Assembly: GCA_030765405.1 (NCBI GenBank)
Contig: JAVCCP010000022.1
Span: 1-37,451 of the forward strand
Reading direction: 5' to 3'
DNA length: 37,451 nucleotides
Source of the DNA: Candidatus Ancaeobacter aquaticus
GTDB taxonomy: Bacteria; Auribacterota; Ancaeobacteria; Ancaeobacterales; Ancaeobacteraceae
The translations under genes were made by a program, and so were the position numbers. This document shows, piece after piece, positions 24,801 to 32,242 of the stretch (the stretch's first letter is position 1; every line of letters begins with the position of its first letter). Below the pieces are notes generated by a model, which saw only the letters and a program-made list of their open reading frames with translations, made no database searches and had not been told where the DNA came from.

Positions 24801-26032
24801 ATTGCACTATCCAGATCAACATCTACAATGCCTCCAAATTCCTGCTTTTTCAAATCGATTGATGAAAATATATCAGGTAAATATCCATCCCTAAAACATA
24901 TAAGTGGTTGTTCAAAAACATCCTCGAGAATATCCGCAACCTTAATAGGTTCGTCAAAGATCATATCTATGTTATTATAATCATAGTCTTCTATAGCCTT
25001 CTTGAAATCAATTATTACTTCTGTCTCGTCAACTTCTACAGAATTCTCTAAAAGCGCATTAATTCTCCAACTCAGCCTTGGATTAACAGACTCATCCGTT
25101 GCAAGCAAATAAGCTGCCCTTATCCTCTCTTTAACACCTTTATCTACAGAATCAAGAAAATTCAAATAAGGTTTTGTGTTATATTTTTTATTTGCTAACA
25201 AAGATAATGTTCTCCTTACTTCTCCTTTGTTTCCCTCGTTCATCCTTTCAAAAACATCCAAATCAGCAAGAAGCACGGCCATTTCTCTTATAAGCGGATC
25301 ATACACATGTCCCGTTAATTCTTCATGAAGCTGTGGATGGTTAAACTCATGGTTCATAGCAAGCGTCATAAATGGATAAATATCCACATCCGGCAAATCA
25401 AATATAACCTTATCTATGACTATTTCATATATACCGGCTTCGTCTCTATCAATACCTGCAAGATTAAAAACATTTTCAGAAATTCTAAAACGTACTTCTT
25501 TAAGAAATTCCTTATATACGCTTTGGGCCCTCATGGACAAAACTCTGAACAACGTTTTTATAAGGCTTTTTATTCTTTCATTTAAGAAACCCCGCTCAAG
25601 TTCTTTTTCAATTACCATCTCACCTTTCTCACCCAACCTTATAACTACTACATCTTTTTGCATCACCAATTCAACTTTTTCAATAAAATCAATATAACCT
25701 TTTTTTCTTATAGGAATACTTTCCATGCCAACATCGATATCTCCCTCGACAAATTGTTTGAACAAAATATTGTCTGGGGCTGTTGATGATCCCGCTTTTT
25801 TTGCCAGAAAAGAAAAAAGCCTGTTGAATAGATCCATGAATTTATCTTTAGATAAATTATTAAAGATAGATTGCGGCGCGAGAACATATTTAGATTCTGA
25901 GACTTTTGATGAAGGTGTAAAATAGTCAGCATATACAATAAGCGGGATTTGAAGCAGTAAACATAGCATAACACAGTACGCTACACATTTTATACAGAAT
26001 GTATTCTTATATAACCTAACAAACAATAACAC
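21833..26032 (-). CDS. Giant exported protein with HExxH and kinase-like segments
   Basis: 1399 residues, GTG start with AGGAGG 5 nt upstream. Residues 1-36 are a signal sequence ending IVYADYFTPSS, which matches the N-terminus of the next gene (LYxNTxxIKxxAxC, then ADYxxPSS). Residues 220-245 contain HEFNH (228-232), a HExxH zinc-peptidase-like motif followed by HEELTGH. Residues about 670-840 resemble an aminoglycoside-phosphotransferase/kinase fold: hinge-like IWTEELLDGVTMHEYV (754-769), catalytic-loop-like NNDVNPYN (D810, N815, the DxxxxN spacing of the APH group) and a metal-loop-like INDIGN (Asp827). The remainder is mainly helical and charged. Exact families could not be confirmed by eye; the motif readings are inference. 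No close homologue is recognised. It probably shares a transcript with the 1726-codon gene upstream. Confidence 0.7.
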   Translation of the reverse strand: MLLFVRLYKNTFCIKCVAYCVMLCLLLQIPLIVYADYFTPSSKVSESKYVLAPQSIFNNLSKDKFMDLFNRLFSFLAKKAGSSTAPDNILFKQFVEGDIDVGMESIPIRKKGYIDFIEKVELVMQKDVVVIRLGEKGEMVIEKELERGFLNERIKSLIKTLFRVLSMRAQSVYKEFLKEVRFRISENVFNLAGIDRDEAGIYEIVIDKVIFDLPDVDIYPFMTLAMNHEFNHPQLHEELTGHVYDPLIREMAVLLADLDVFERMNEGNKGEVRRTLSLLANKKYNTKPYLNFLDSVDKGVKERIRAAYLLATDESVNPRLSWRINALLENSVEVDETEVIIDFKKAIEDYDYNNIDMIFDEPIKVADILEDVFEQPLICFRDGYLPDIFSSIDLKKQEFGGIVDVDLDSAILDEVIPEMTIVGGNEIRIKLEEILASSDFDMKLKSHAARALLLLSSNRSLPMIRNPFFGRAIVDYLRRVREKKEIVFSKELYDDVSFKIMLLGNVRVSSPDLYREIRSELVWWYLYSDSAAWGLDSDDRQKYDEEKNVQQSVARKMSKLAARSIENIRNNLCDYLGESKVTKRNWKRKNEYITVSNDPINKKSDDEKLIKSVRKQHGYVNDKSARKEIIEDVKASKFVKRTVLKVLEDSLFVREALFVINGVLVKEEDIQKVYISYFARGTQKNNYLARVETKDGKSYKFLINVINPRIFTGEIYKDGFKEGCIEKEKMYLKLIGNPNVETLGCERKQDDICIWTEELLDGVTMHEYVKKHSKLPPEEFRRFWKDIVRKHVEIQFSLFEKSARKLANNDVNPYNTTWKDGKGKINDIGNIMPDANLARLIAIICGRMQELEEMFPTLQNSAEMTDICDGVLDAIGEVKGNQLLKEYVDGDQSPQLIMPITFRGRDIREEVKNYLKSDVYKYIPKEVQRPATDAEIEISMGLPKAVNFVVYVKRGLYKLDQSPWIWTCLNLKELEIKGMDRPMYKACKDIYEAMRKDYSLSCPENHNVLNALVDSVSVKYNLDQSEVKQLRSSVSYGEAIYQISTDLFGRTLEKNKIKHEKYKKEIGLLSELVVKLALDPSKAVSLLLKLQGDDKIIEMFKKLTDRQDKSLLDPMQLVLSILGQLTELDLIARENLIDLFRYMPLEDQIKAAQFSYPEILEDLITKDYKLFADILNGMSEDIVVMIVPQLTFKIIPAKNITVEETAYIFKELDLNIVIDMILGLTGSRNMEFLWGSLWREWIHDRITKTEYYEQELHPMVGHLIDEVWKIDVNKAVMITQTLINGLDEDYSIGNSFLGRRELIKGNMQRYNDLILVLSSLSREILLNTFRRMYKTDRDQIIVFGKMLRSAGYKAQFDRILNILNSDERLRGMYVELLLEDGIKEKSLEEETAVEVDLAA

Positions 26033-26105
26033 AGCGTCCTCCTTTTTGGAAAGCGCACAATCTTTTTAAACTAACTCATTGCATATAAATACTTTAACTA
26101 TATAC
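26033..26105 (-). promoter_or_regulatory. Conserved 5' leader of the 1399-codon giant gene
   Basis: Aligns almost without gaps, at roughly two-thirds identity by eye, with the leader of the other giant gene (31304-31377). Shared blocks are CTGTAT(A/G)TAGTTAAA and AAAGAT(T/C)GT(G/A)CGCTTTC followed by the ribosome site. The positions matching that gene's -10 (26106-26111, TAGGCT) and -35 (26129-26134, AACGCT) are degenerate, and the latter lies inside the preceding gene. So the leader, not the promoter, is kept. Confidence 0.6.
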
Positions 26106-26122
26106 AGCCTACATATGTTACA

Positions 26123-29100
26123 TTATGCAGCGTTTCCTGTAAGAATTTTTGATATGGGAACAGGTGTTATAACCCTTGGAAGTTCTGCCGGCTTTGTTAA
26201 TAATTTAAGTATCTCTTCTACAGAGACATTGCCTTTCCCAATCTCTATAGCGACTTTTTTTGCCATTTCTTTTTCTGGCATATCTTTAGAAAATATTCCA
26301 AGCGGCTTTAGCCCCTCAAAAACATCCGCATTCCCAAAATCTATTGCTTTTTCCGTGCTCATTATTTCCCTTCCATGTGCGGTACATTTTCTAATTACCT
26401 TGTCTATAGACAGTTTTTTACATCCAAGATCCAACTGTATCTTTTTGGCAATTTCATCTTTAGTCATTTCTGTTTTTCCATGTAACAAAAGACTGCTGAG
26501 TGCATCCAAAAATACAGGGTTATTTGCTGAGATATTATGATCTTTTAATATTGAAGAACCTCTTTTTCTAATTATCTCTTTTAATTTTAATAGAAAACCA
26601 CTATCTTTTCCAACCTCAATAGCCGCTATACGGTCAGGATCATCTATTTTGTATTTAGCATACATTGATAATTTAGGAATTATTAACGGTTTTATGGTCT
26701 CTTTTACATCAATTTCATGCAGCTCTAATCCTGCTTTTGATATCCGCTCTTTTCCTGAACTCTCTAAATTCTCTATAATATCAATTATTTTTATCTTTTC
26801 GGACCCTAATAAAACATAAAGAGCTATACGATCATCCAAAGATTTAAGTTCTGCAGAATCCCATCGAAGCTCGTTTGCGGCCCTAAAAATAGCTTCCATA
26901 TTATCAGGTATTATTTCAATATCGTCATCATGTAGTATTTTCCATCCTCGACCGCTAAAAACGATATTGGCAACTTCATCAATATCAAGCAGTCCAAAAT
27001 GCATGGCTAAACAGCATTCCTGCAAAAGATTTGCTCTTCTGAAACCCCAATTCATCATATTGTAAAACTTAAGAGATGAAGCTATTTCGTCATCTGTCAA
27101 CATCACTTGCGAATATGATTCGGCGGTAATTCTATGCCTCAATTGATCAAGCTTAGATTGGTATATTTCCTCAAGACCCTCATCTGAAACACCCTCTAGG
27201 AGCACCATTACCGCGACCCTAGACTGCAAATTGGTTGCAGGTAATGATTTATAAGCCATTTTCTTGGTTCCTTTCCCGCTTTCAATATATGGAATAATTT
27301 TATTCAACTGCCTTTGTAGCGCAAAACTAGGTTCTCCTTCTTGTATCTCTACCACATCACCTGTTACCAACTTTTCAGAAAAATTCGTTATTAATTTACC
27401 GTTTATAAGAATTCTTGACGGTTTAAGTATGTAATTTTTAAATATTCTAATATCTCTTCTGGTAAGAATATCAATAATCTTGGGCCTCGTATCGTTCTTA
27501 TCTGACACATTTTTTGGAACACCATGAATAAACTCAATAATAATATACTTTCCTTGTTTCATTTTCTTTTTATATCTAAATCTAACAAATTCACTATTGG
27601 CGATTTGCGGTTCACTATTTATCCTGAGGATGCGTGTTTTAAGATCTGTGGTAGAGTCATAAACTACGTTAGCTGCATCTAAATCATATCCCAGTTTTCT
27701 GAGCTTGTAAAATGCATGCAACATAGTGCCGGTAAATCCCTTTCTATGCATGTCGGGTGTCTGCATTTGCAGCTCAACCGGTAACTTTTTCCCTGCTAAT
27801 CTCGCCTGAGCAAATCTTTCCAAAGCGCTTTTTACAATACTTGGCGATTTATATTCACCGATTACCTGCTGCATTATTTTTTCATCTATTAAGTCTTGAA
27901 GTGCCGGCAAATTACCGGAAACTTTTCTAGCAACAGCGGTTGAATAAAACTTCTCCCCGGGTGATATTCTTTGAAGAAACGGCAATTTCCTTAAAAGAAT
28001 AAGATCCTCTTCATTTTTTACAACAATTGTTCCGCGCAGGAGATCCTGTAGATCGGCAATACCTTCTAATGAGTTTTTGTATGATCGGCCGCGATCTTCA
28101 GCATAATATTTTATCTTTTCATCAATACTGCTCGGATCTTTAACACAAAAAGTCACTTCTGCATCAATCTTTTTGTCCAACTTTACCTCTAACTCTTTTA
28201 TTTCATTTTTAATCTGCGCGTTAAATATATCCGCAAACACAGAAAGATCTTTATAATGCACACCAAATGTTATATTTATCTGCCGCAAAATAGCTCTATA
28301 CTGTTTTTTATGGACATTACGCCAGGATAGATTTTTCATAGTATTTGAAAAATGTGTTAACCCAAGCTGTTCTGAAAGTATGGAATATATATTTATCAAA
28401 AGGTTATAGCGGTTATAAAAATCAGCTCCCATTTCTTCTCTTGCTGAAAGAAATTGATTTATCCGATATGCCATTAATAGCAACAATGGCTCAACTGTAT
28501 CCCCAACATATTTAGTTAAGTAATTTTTGAAATTTTGCATGTATATCTCTTTTACTTTTATTCTTTTTCTTAATGGCGGCATAAATTCCAGACTATTCAA
28601 TTCTTGAAAAGTTTTTATCCATCTCCACACTATATCTGGTATCTTTTTTATTTTGCGCGTTTTAACTTTATTCCTATCTATAGCAAATAGCAACGCGGCC
28701 ACTGTTACCTCATGACCTACTTTAACATCTACAGGTTCTGTAACAATTATTGCAAGATTCAACGCATCATCTATAAGAAAACCACCATCCTTCTTTTCTT
28801 TATTACCATACTGAGCATTCGCTATTTCAAATGCTGCCTGTATGCTTTCTTTAGCTTCCGGGTCATCGAACTTTTTAATTAAGGATGATACGACATACGT
28901 CCTCATACCATTTCTAAGATTAACATCCTTCAAACCATCTCGATAAACCAAAATAGTATTTCCTTTGAATGATGCCCTGTCTTTCTTGCTCATTACCGCA
29001 TACCTTGCCCACCCAATATCCAACAACTCACCAATAACGCTTTTTGATACATATTTAAATGTTTTTGGAGTTATGTACGCTTTAGCTATCAGATTTTTTT

Positions 29101-31303
29101 CAAGTAAAGACGGAATTACATCATTATACACATACCCCGCCCCTGGAGACGCTTCACCAGTATCAGGATCAGTCAATATGCGTTCAACCACTGATTTTAT
29201 TTTATCTTCAGATTTCAGCTGATTAAAATACTCTTTCGAAACATATCCAATTTCGATATCACTTTCTTCTAATCCGCTTACAGGGATTATCTCTCCCTCA
29301 GACGCTAAAAGTTCAGTCATGTTTTTATATAAGTAAACAAATTTATTATGACCTGTATTTACCGGAACAAAAATATCTTTATCAAGCAGTACGCTTATAT
29401 CTTCTTTTTTAACGATCATGATGCGAACAGCAACTTCTCCACTAGCTTTTCTTTCATAAATACGTATAAAGTTATCATTAGATATTGAGTCCATAGCAAT
29501 ATCGTACGGCCAATAAACAATTACGCCTTCTTTATCAAAGCCCCTGCACAGTTTATTTCTTCTCTCCAGGTCATCTATATCACTTACTAATATTCTTACT
29601 TTATGCGTGTCGGATGCCAACGTAAGCGGCACATCCCTGTACCCGCCTTTTATACTTGCTGCTTCATCAAAAAATGCTGTTTCAATCAAAATCATTTCTC
29701 CATTTCTATCAAGCCAATAAACATACAATCCTTTTTTTTCCAATTCAGCACATGTTGCTCTTTTACAAAAGGCCCGCTTAGACTTACCGGCATCATCCCC
29801 AAACAAAACAGTTTCAAAATCATCATTAAGAAGAAGCTTACTGCTATCAGTTTTATCAATATAGATTTTTTGACCGCCTTTACCTACAAATCGCGAAATT
29901 AATCCTGCCTGAGTCAATTCTTCTATTGATTCTGTGGCGATATATTTGTTGTTATATATTTTTACAAGCGGGGCTTCTCCTATATCTTTATCTGTCAATT
30001 GATCCATTACACTTTCTATATAATTAAGATTTTCTTTATCCATATTTAAACGATCAAGCATCATTTCCGGGGTTTGAGCAATAAAACGATCCATTCGCGA
30101 ATTCATTCTCACTATATGTTCAACTTTCTCCTTAACATTCATGCCACTGGTTTCTTTATCAATAAGTTCTTCTCGTTTTTTGAATACCCCATATATTGCG
30201 GGTGTAAGTTTATTAAGAAAACTCTTATATTCATTTTTGAGGTTTTCAGCAAACTTTTTCCTGCCCTCAATCTTGCTTGTGTCACTATCAAGAAATTTTT
30301 CAGTTTTACTGAAAACATCTTTTATTACACTATCAATATATTGCTGCATTTCCGGGACTGCTATTAGATCACGATAAGGATGAGATTTATCAGAGGCTGT
30401 ATCTATCTTATTTACAACATATAAAAGAGTTGTCAAAAAGAACATACTCTTTAAAGTGCCTACATCGACATCTTCATCTGCGAGCATTTTCCATGGCATT
30501 TTATGGTATTTTACCAGCCACATTTCTTCAGGTGTGGTTTTTATGAGTTGCGAATTGCTTTCAATTATTCCTACTGACTTATTCTCATACGTCTTTAATT
30601 TTGCGGAATCCTCTGAGGAAAGTTTACCGGGGCGTTTTATGATATTTTGCACTTCATCTATACGTTTCCATACATCATGGGTTAGGCCTGCCATTTTAAG
30701 TGCTCGAATTTGATCTGAGGTAAAATTAAAGCGCGAGGCAACCATAACGGCTAACGTAGAAACCCTCCTGACATGCCATTTGAGGATTGTATCATCATTC
30801 GGATACAATGAAATGCGGGCAGCTTCAGCAACGCTATGAATGCCAATATCCCATACTGTTTCATCTGTTTTTATATGCATCTTCTTAAATTCATTTGAAA
30901 TCCAAGCAAATACACGACGCACGATATCTTTACCAAGAAAAGCAAGTGCACCGATTGCGACAACCGCCAATAATTTCCAGTTAAAAATTTGATCTACTGC
31001 CCCGCTGATTGTCCAGTCACCGGCCACAGCCATCAGCGGCACCGCAAAAACCATAAATAAGACAGCTGCTGCAGTTCCCCTTTTGAGTAATGACCTGCCA
31101 TTTACAATATCAATTGGTTTATCTTCAGTTAATTTTACTTGAAGTATCCTACTTGTAAAATCATCAATAGTTTCTTTATCTTGTATTGTTGAGGACGGAG
31201 CTAAGTAGTCAGCAAACAAGATACTGGGCATATTAACTGATATGCATAGGGAAAGACATATCGCCATAATCTTTATATATAACGTATTCCTATACAATTG
31301 CAC
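26123..31303 (-). CDS. Giant exported protein with HD-GYP-like and RelA/SpoT-like regions
   Basis: 1726 residues, GTG start behind GGAGGG. Signal sequence 1-31 (then ADYLAPSS), and hydrophobic segments at about 76-94 and 109-124. About 170-315 reads as an HD-GYP-like phosphodiesterase fold: H177, T-H209-D210, RPGKLSSEDS, YHK (266-268) where HHE is usual, and KIDTASDKSHPYRDLI; the GYP motif is gone. About 820-905 follows the start of RelA/SpoT (FEIANAQYGNKEKKDGG...AALLFAI), with the HD of the family's AALLHD replaced. About 965-1005 matches the linker (NIYSILSEQLGLTHFSNTMK..LSWRNVHKKQYRAI). About 1045-1200 is synthetase-like (LQDLLRGTIVV; LPVELQMQTPDMHRKG). About 1255-1322 is TGS-like (ILINGKLITNFSEKLVTGDVVEI). 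Several catalytic residues are missing, so enzymatic activity is doubtful. Domain reading is by pattern and needs a profile search. Confidence 0.7.
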   Translation of the reverse strand: MQLYRNTLYIKIMAICLSLCISVNMPSILFADYLAPSSTIQDKETIDDFTSRILQVKLTEDKPIDIVNGRSLLKRGTAAAVLFMVFAVPLMAVAGDWTISGAVDQIFNWKLLAVVAIGALAFLGKDIVRRVFAWISNEFKKMHIKTDETVWDIGIHSVAEAARISLYPNDDTILKWHVRRVSTLAVMVASRFNFTSDQIRALKMAGLTHDVWKRIDEVQNIIKRPGKLSSEDSAKLKTYENKSVGIIESNSQLIKTTPEEMWLVKYHKMPWKMLADEDVDVGTLKSMFFLTTLLYVVNKIDTASDKSHPYRDLIAVPEMQQYIDSVIKDVFSKTEKFLDSDTSKIEGRKKFAENLKNEYKSFLNKLTPAIYGVFKKREELIDKETSGMNVKEKVEHIVRMNSRMDRFIAQTPEMMLDRLNMDKENLNYIESVMDQLTDKDIGEAPLVKIYNNKYIATESIEELTQAGLISRFVGKGGQKIYIDKTDSSKLLLNDDFETVLFGDDAGKSKRAFCKRATCAELEKKGLYVYWLDRNGEMILIETAFFDEAASIKGGYRDVPLTLASDTHKVRILVSDIDDLERRNKLCRGFDKEGVIVYWPYDIAMDSISNDNFIRIYERKASGEVAVRIMIVKKEDISVLLDKDIFVPVNTGHNKFVYLYKNMTELLASEGEIIPVSGLEESDIEIGYVSKEYFNQLKSEDKIKSVVERILTDPDTGEASPGAGYVYNDVIPSLLEKNLIAKAYITPKTFKYVSKSVIGELLDIGWARYAVMSKKDRASFKGNTILVYRDGLKDVNLRNGMRTYVVSSLIKKFDDPEAKESIQAAFEIANAQYGNKEKKDGGFLIDDALNLAIIVTEPVDVKVGHEVTVAALLFAIDRNKVKTRKIKKIPDIVWRWIKTFQELNSLEFMPPLRKRIKVKEIYMQNFKNYLTKYVGDTVEPLLLLMAYRINQFLSAREEMGADFYNRYNLLINIYSILSEQLGLTHFSNTMKNLSWRNVHKKQYRAILRQINITFGVHYKDLSVFADIFNAQIKNEIKELEVKLDKKIDAEVTFCVKDPSSIDEKIKYYAEDRGRSYKNSLEGIADLQDLLRGTIVVKNEEDLILLRKLPFLQRISPGEKFYSTAVARKVSGNLPALQDLIDEKIMQQVIGEYKSPSIVKSALERFAQARLAGKKLPVELQMQTPDMHRKGFTGTMLHAFYKLRKLGYDLDAANVVYDSTTDLKTRILRINSEPQIANSEFVRFRYKKKMKQGKYIIIEFIHGVPKNVSDKNDTRPKIIDILTRRDIRIFKNYILKPSRILINGKLITNFSEKLVTGDVVEIQEGEPSFALQRQLNKIIPYIESGKGTKKMAYKSLPATNLQSRVAVMVLLEGVSDEGLEEIYQSKLDQLRHRITAESYSQVMLTDDEIASSLKFYNMMNWGFRRANLLQECCLAMHFGLLDIDEVANIVFSGRGWKILHDDDIEIIPDNMEAIFRAANELRWDSAELKSLDDRIALYVLLGSEKIKIIDIIENLESSGKERISKAGLELHEIDVKETIKPLIIPKLSMYAKYKIDDPDRIAAIEVGKDSGFLLKLKEIIRKRGSSILKDHNISANNPVFLDALSSLLLHGKTEMTKDEIAKKIQLDLGCKKLSIDKVIRKCTAHGREIMSTEKAIDFGNADVFEGLKPLGIFSKDMPEKEMAKKVAIEIGKGNVSVEEILKLLTKPAELPRVITPVPISKILTGNAA

Positions 31304-31377
31304 AACACCCTCCTCTTTTCAGAAAGCGTACGATCTTTAACAGTAACCAATTGAACACATACAGTTTAACTACATAC
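31304..31377 (-). promoter_or_regulatory. Conserved 5' leader of the 1726-codon giant gene
   Basis: 74-nt untranslated leader between the -10 box and the GTG. Related to 26033-26105 (see there). It contains AAAGATCGTACGCTTTC, in which AAAG and CTTT can pair around a CGTACG palindrome; in the other copy AAAG/CTTT is kept while the middle changes. The ribosome site GAGGAGGG lies directly downstream. Confidence 0.6.
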
Positions 31378-31406
31378 AGTATACCTGATAAAAAGGGAGA
31401 TGTCAA
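31378..31406 (-). promoter_or_regulatory. Strong sigma-70-type promoter of the giant-gene pair
   Basis: Minus strand: -35 TTGACA (31401-31406), 17-bp spacer, -10 TATACT (31378-31383). Start point near 31371, about 68 nt before the GTG. This is the only good promoter ahead of the two giant genes. Confidence 0.8.
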
Positions 31407-31416
31407 TAGTGGGACG

Positions 31417-31549
31417 GTAAAGAAAAGTCACTGGCAAAGCACAGTGAATTTTACACAGTCGCCCTTAGGAAACGGGTAGCGTTTCCAAGGCTTTGGTCCT
31501 CGAAAGGGAAACTATCCCCCCTGCTTTACGATTTTGGAGGATTTATCCG
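31417..31549. repeat. Dispersed structured repeat (possible RNA), copy A
   Basis: About 133 bp, closely similar to 37311-37440. Written on the plus strand: an outer pair GTAAAG (31417-31422)/CTTTAC (31524-31529); a stem CACTG (31429-31433)/CAGTG (31442-31446); a long stem CCTT-A-GGAAACG/CGTTTCC-AAGG with loop GGTAG; a short TCCT/AGGGA stem; and a conserved tail GGATTTATCCG. The copies differ by a compensatory pair in the CACTG stem. It starts 11 bp upstream of the giant-gene promoter. Which strand is transcribed is not known. The rest of the 31304-31699 gap (31550-31699) has a hairpin CTGAAAT/ATTTCAG at 31580-31602 and nothing else I can name. Confidence 0.65.
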
Positions 31550-31699
31550 AGAGGGGAGATGGAATCGATGCGTACCAAGCTGAAATAGCATAGCGATTTC
31601 AGATATAAACCACACAAATCAGTGAGACTAGAACAACCACAAACAGTTAACACTTAGGTGCTTATACTTATTAAAAAGAAAATAAATATAGCAAAACTA

Positions 31700-31775
<76 letters not shown>

Positions 31776-31804
31776 TAATAATACATATCAATTCTGTTCC
31801 ACGA

Positions 31805-31852
31805 CCTTCCCGATTCTGATCGGGGCGTATCTAGCCAGACTGAGCCACGCCC
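31805..31852 (-). repeat. tRNA-Pro 5'-half plus hairpin, fragment 2
   Basis: Minus strand: diverged copy of the first 25 nt of tRNA-Pro (31828-31852), then the acceptor complement CGCCCCG and the hairpin CCCGAT-CAGA-ATCGGG (31809-31824), then AAGG and a GTG where fragment 1 has its ATG. The tRNA-derived part encodes the last residues of the GIY-YIG protein (GVAQSG, stop at 31831-31833). It precedes the intact tRNA-Pro by 31 nt. Confidence 0.8.
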
Positions 31853-32103
31853 AGTTTAATAAGGTTTTCTATAAATATTCTGCTTTTCTGAGACTTTATA
31901 TAATATTCTCTTTTCCTGGCATCAGTTGCTGCAGCATATGTTTCTTTATATACTACTTCGAAAGGACCGTAATACCTATTTCCTTTTGTCTGTCCAGAAT
32001 TATGCTCATGCAAACGTCTCGTTAAATTATTTGTGCAACCAATATAATACCTTGTATTTTTTAAACTTCTCAAAATATAAACATAATACATACTATTGGC
32101 CAT
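31831..32103 (-). CDS. GIY-YIG nuclease-family protein embedded in tRNA-Pro fragments
   Basis: 90 residues from the ATG at 32101-32103 (GGAGG 3 nt upstream; a second ATG four codons in, MYYVYIL, has better spacing). A single GIY-YIG domain of the UPF0213/YhbQ size: YYVYILRS, YYIGCTNNLTRRLHEHN (the YIG half with its catalytic Arg) and KREYYIKSQKS, with Glu as the probable metal ligand. Small proteins of this group are structure-specific or non-specific DNA endonucleases. Its last six residues are encoded by a tRNA-Pro-like fragment, and its leader is a second such fragment (32104-32155). So the gene sits between two partial tRNA copies beside the intact tRNA, as if it had inserted there. Mobility is inferred. 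Confidence 0.85.
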   Translation of the reverse strand: MANSMYYVYILRSLKNTRYYIGCTNNLTRRLHEHNSGQTKGNRYYGPFEVVYKETYAAATDARKREYYIKSQKSRIFIENLIKLGVAQSG

Positions 32104-32155
32104 CGACCTCCCCGATTCTGATCGGGGCGTCTCTACCAGGCTGAGCCACGCCCCG
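32104..32155 (-). promoter_or_regulatory. tRNA-Pro-derived leader of the GIY-YIG gene, fragment 1
   Basis: Minus strand: 25 nt (32131-32155) identical to the first 25 nt of tRNA-Pro, then A and CGCCCCG, the exact complement of the tRNA 5' acceptor strand, then hairpin CCCCGAT-CAGA-ATCGGGG (32110-32127) that runs into the ribosome site GGAGG (32107-32111). CGCCCCG can pair either with the tRNA-like 5' strand or with the strand that holds part of the ribosome site. Confidence 0.7.
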
Positions 32156-32177
32156 AAAAGATTCATCTATATAATAT

Positions 32178-32207
32178 AAAAGATGCTCCATTTTTGAAAC
32201 ATCTTTT
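32178..32207. terminator. Terminator after pcm
   Basis: Arms AAAAGATGCTCC (32178-32189) and GAAACATCTTTT (32196-32207) form 12 pairs, two of them wobble, around a 6-nt loop. T-rich sequence follows on both strands. It ends the lipid/pcm operon on the minus strand. Confidence 0.75.
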
Positions 32208-32242
32208 TATGTAATTTTGTTGTACCCATTACATAACATTAA

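Noticed and set aside
31417-31549. Known riboswitch (cobalamin, c-di-GMP, TPP, SAM, glycine and others considered)
   Set aside because: None of their conserved cores is present as far as I can recall; the copies also sit at a promoter's upstream side and across a stop codon, not in a leader.
31805-32155. Additional complete tRNA genes at the two tRNA-Pro-like fragments
   Set aside because: Both lack anticodon and T arms; only the acceptor 5' strand and the D arm are present.
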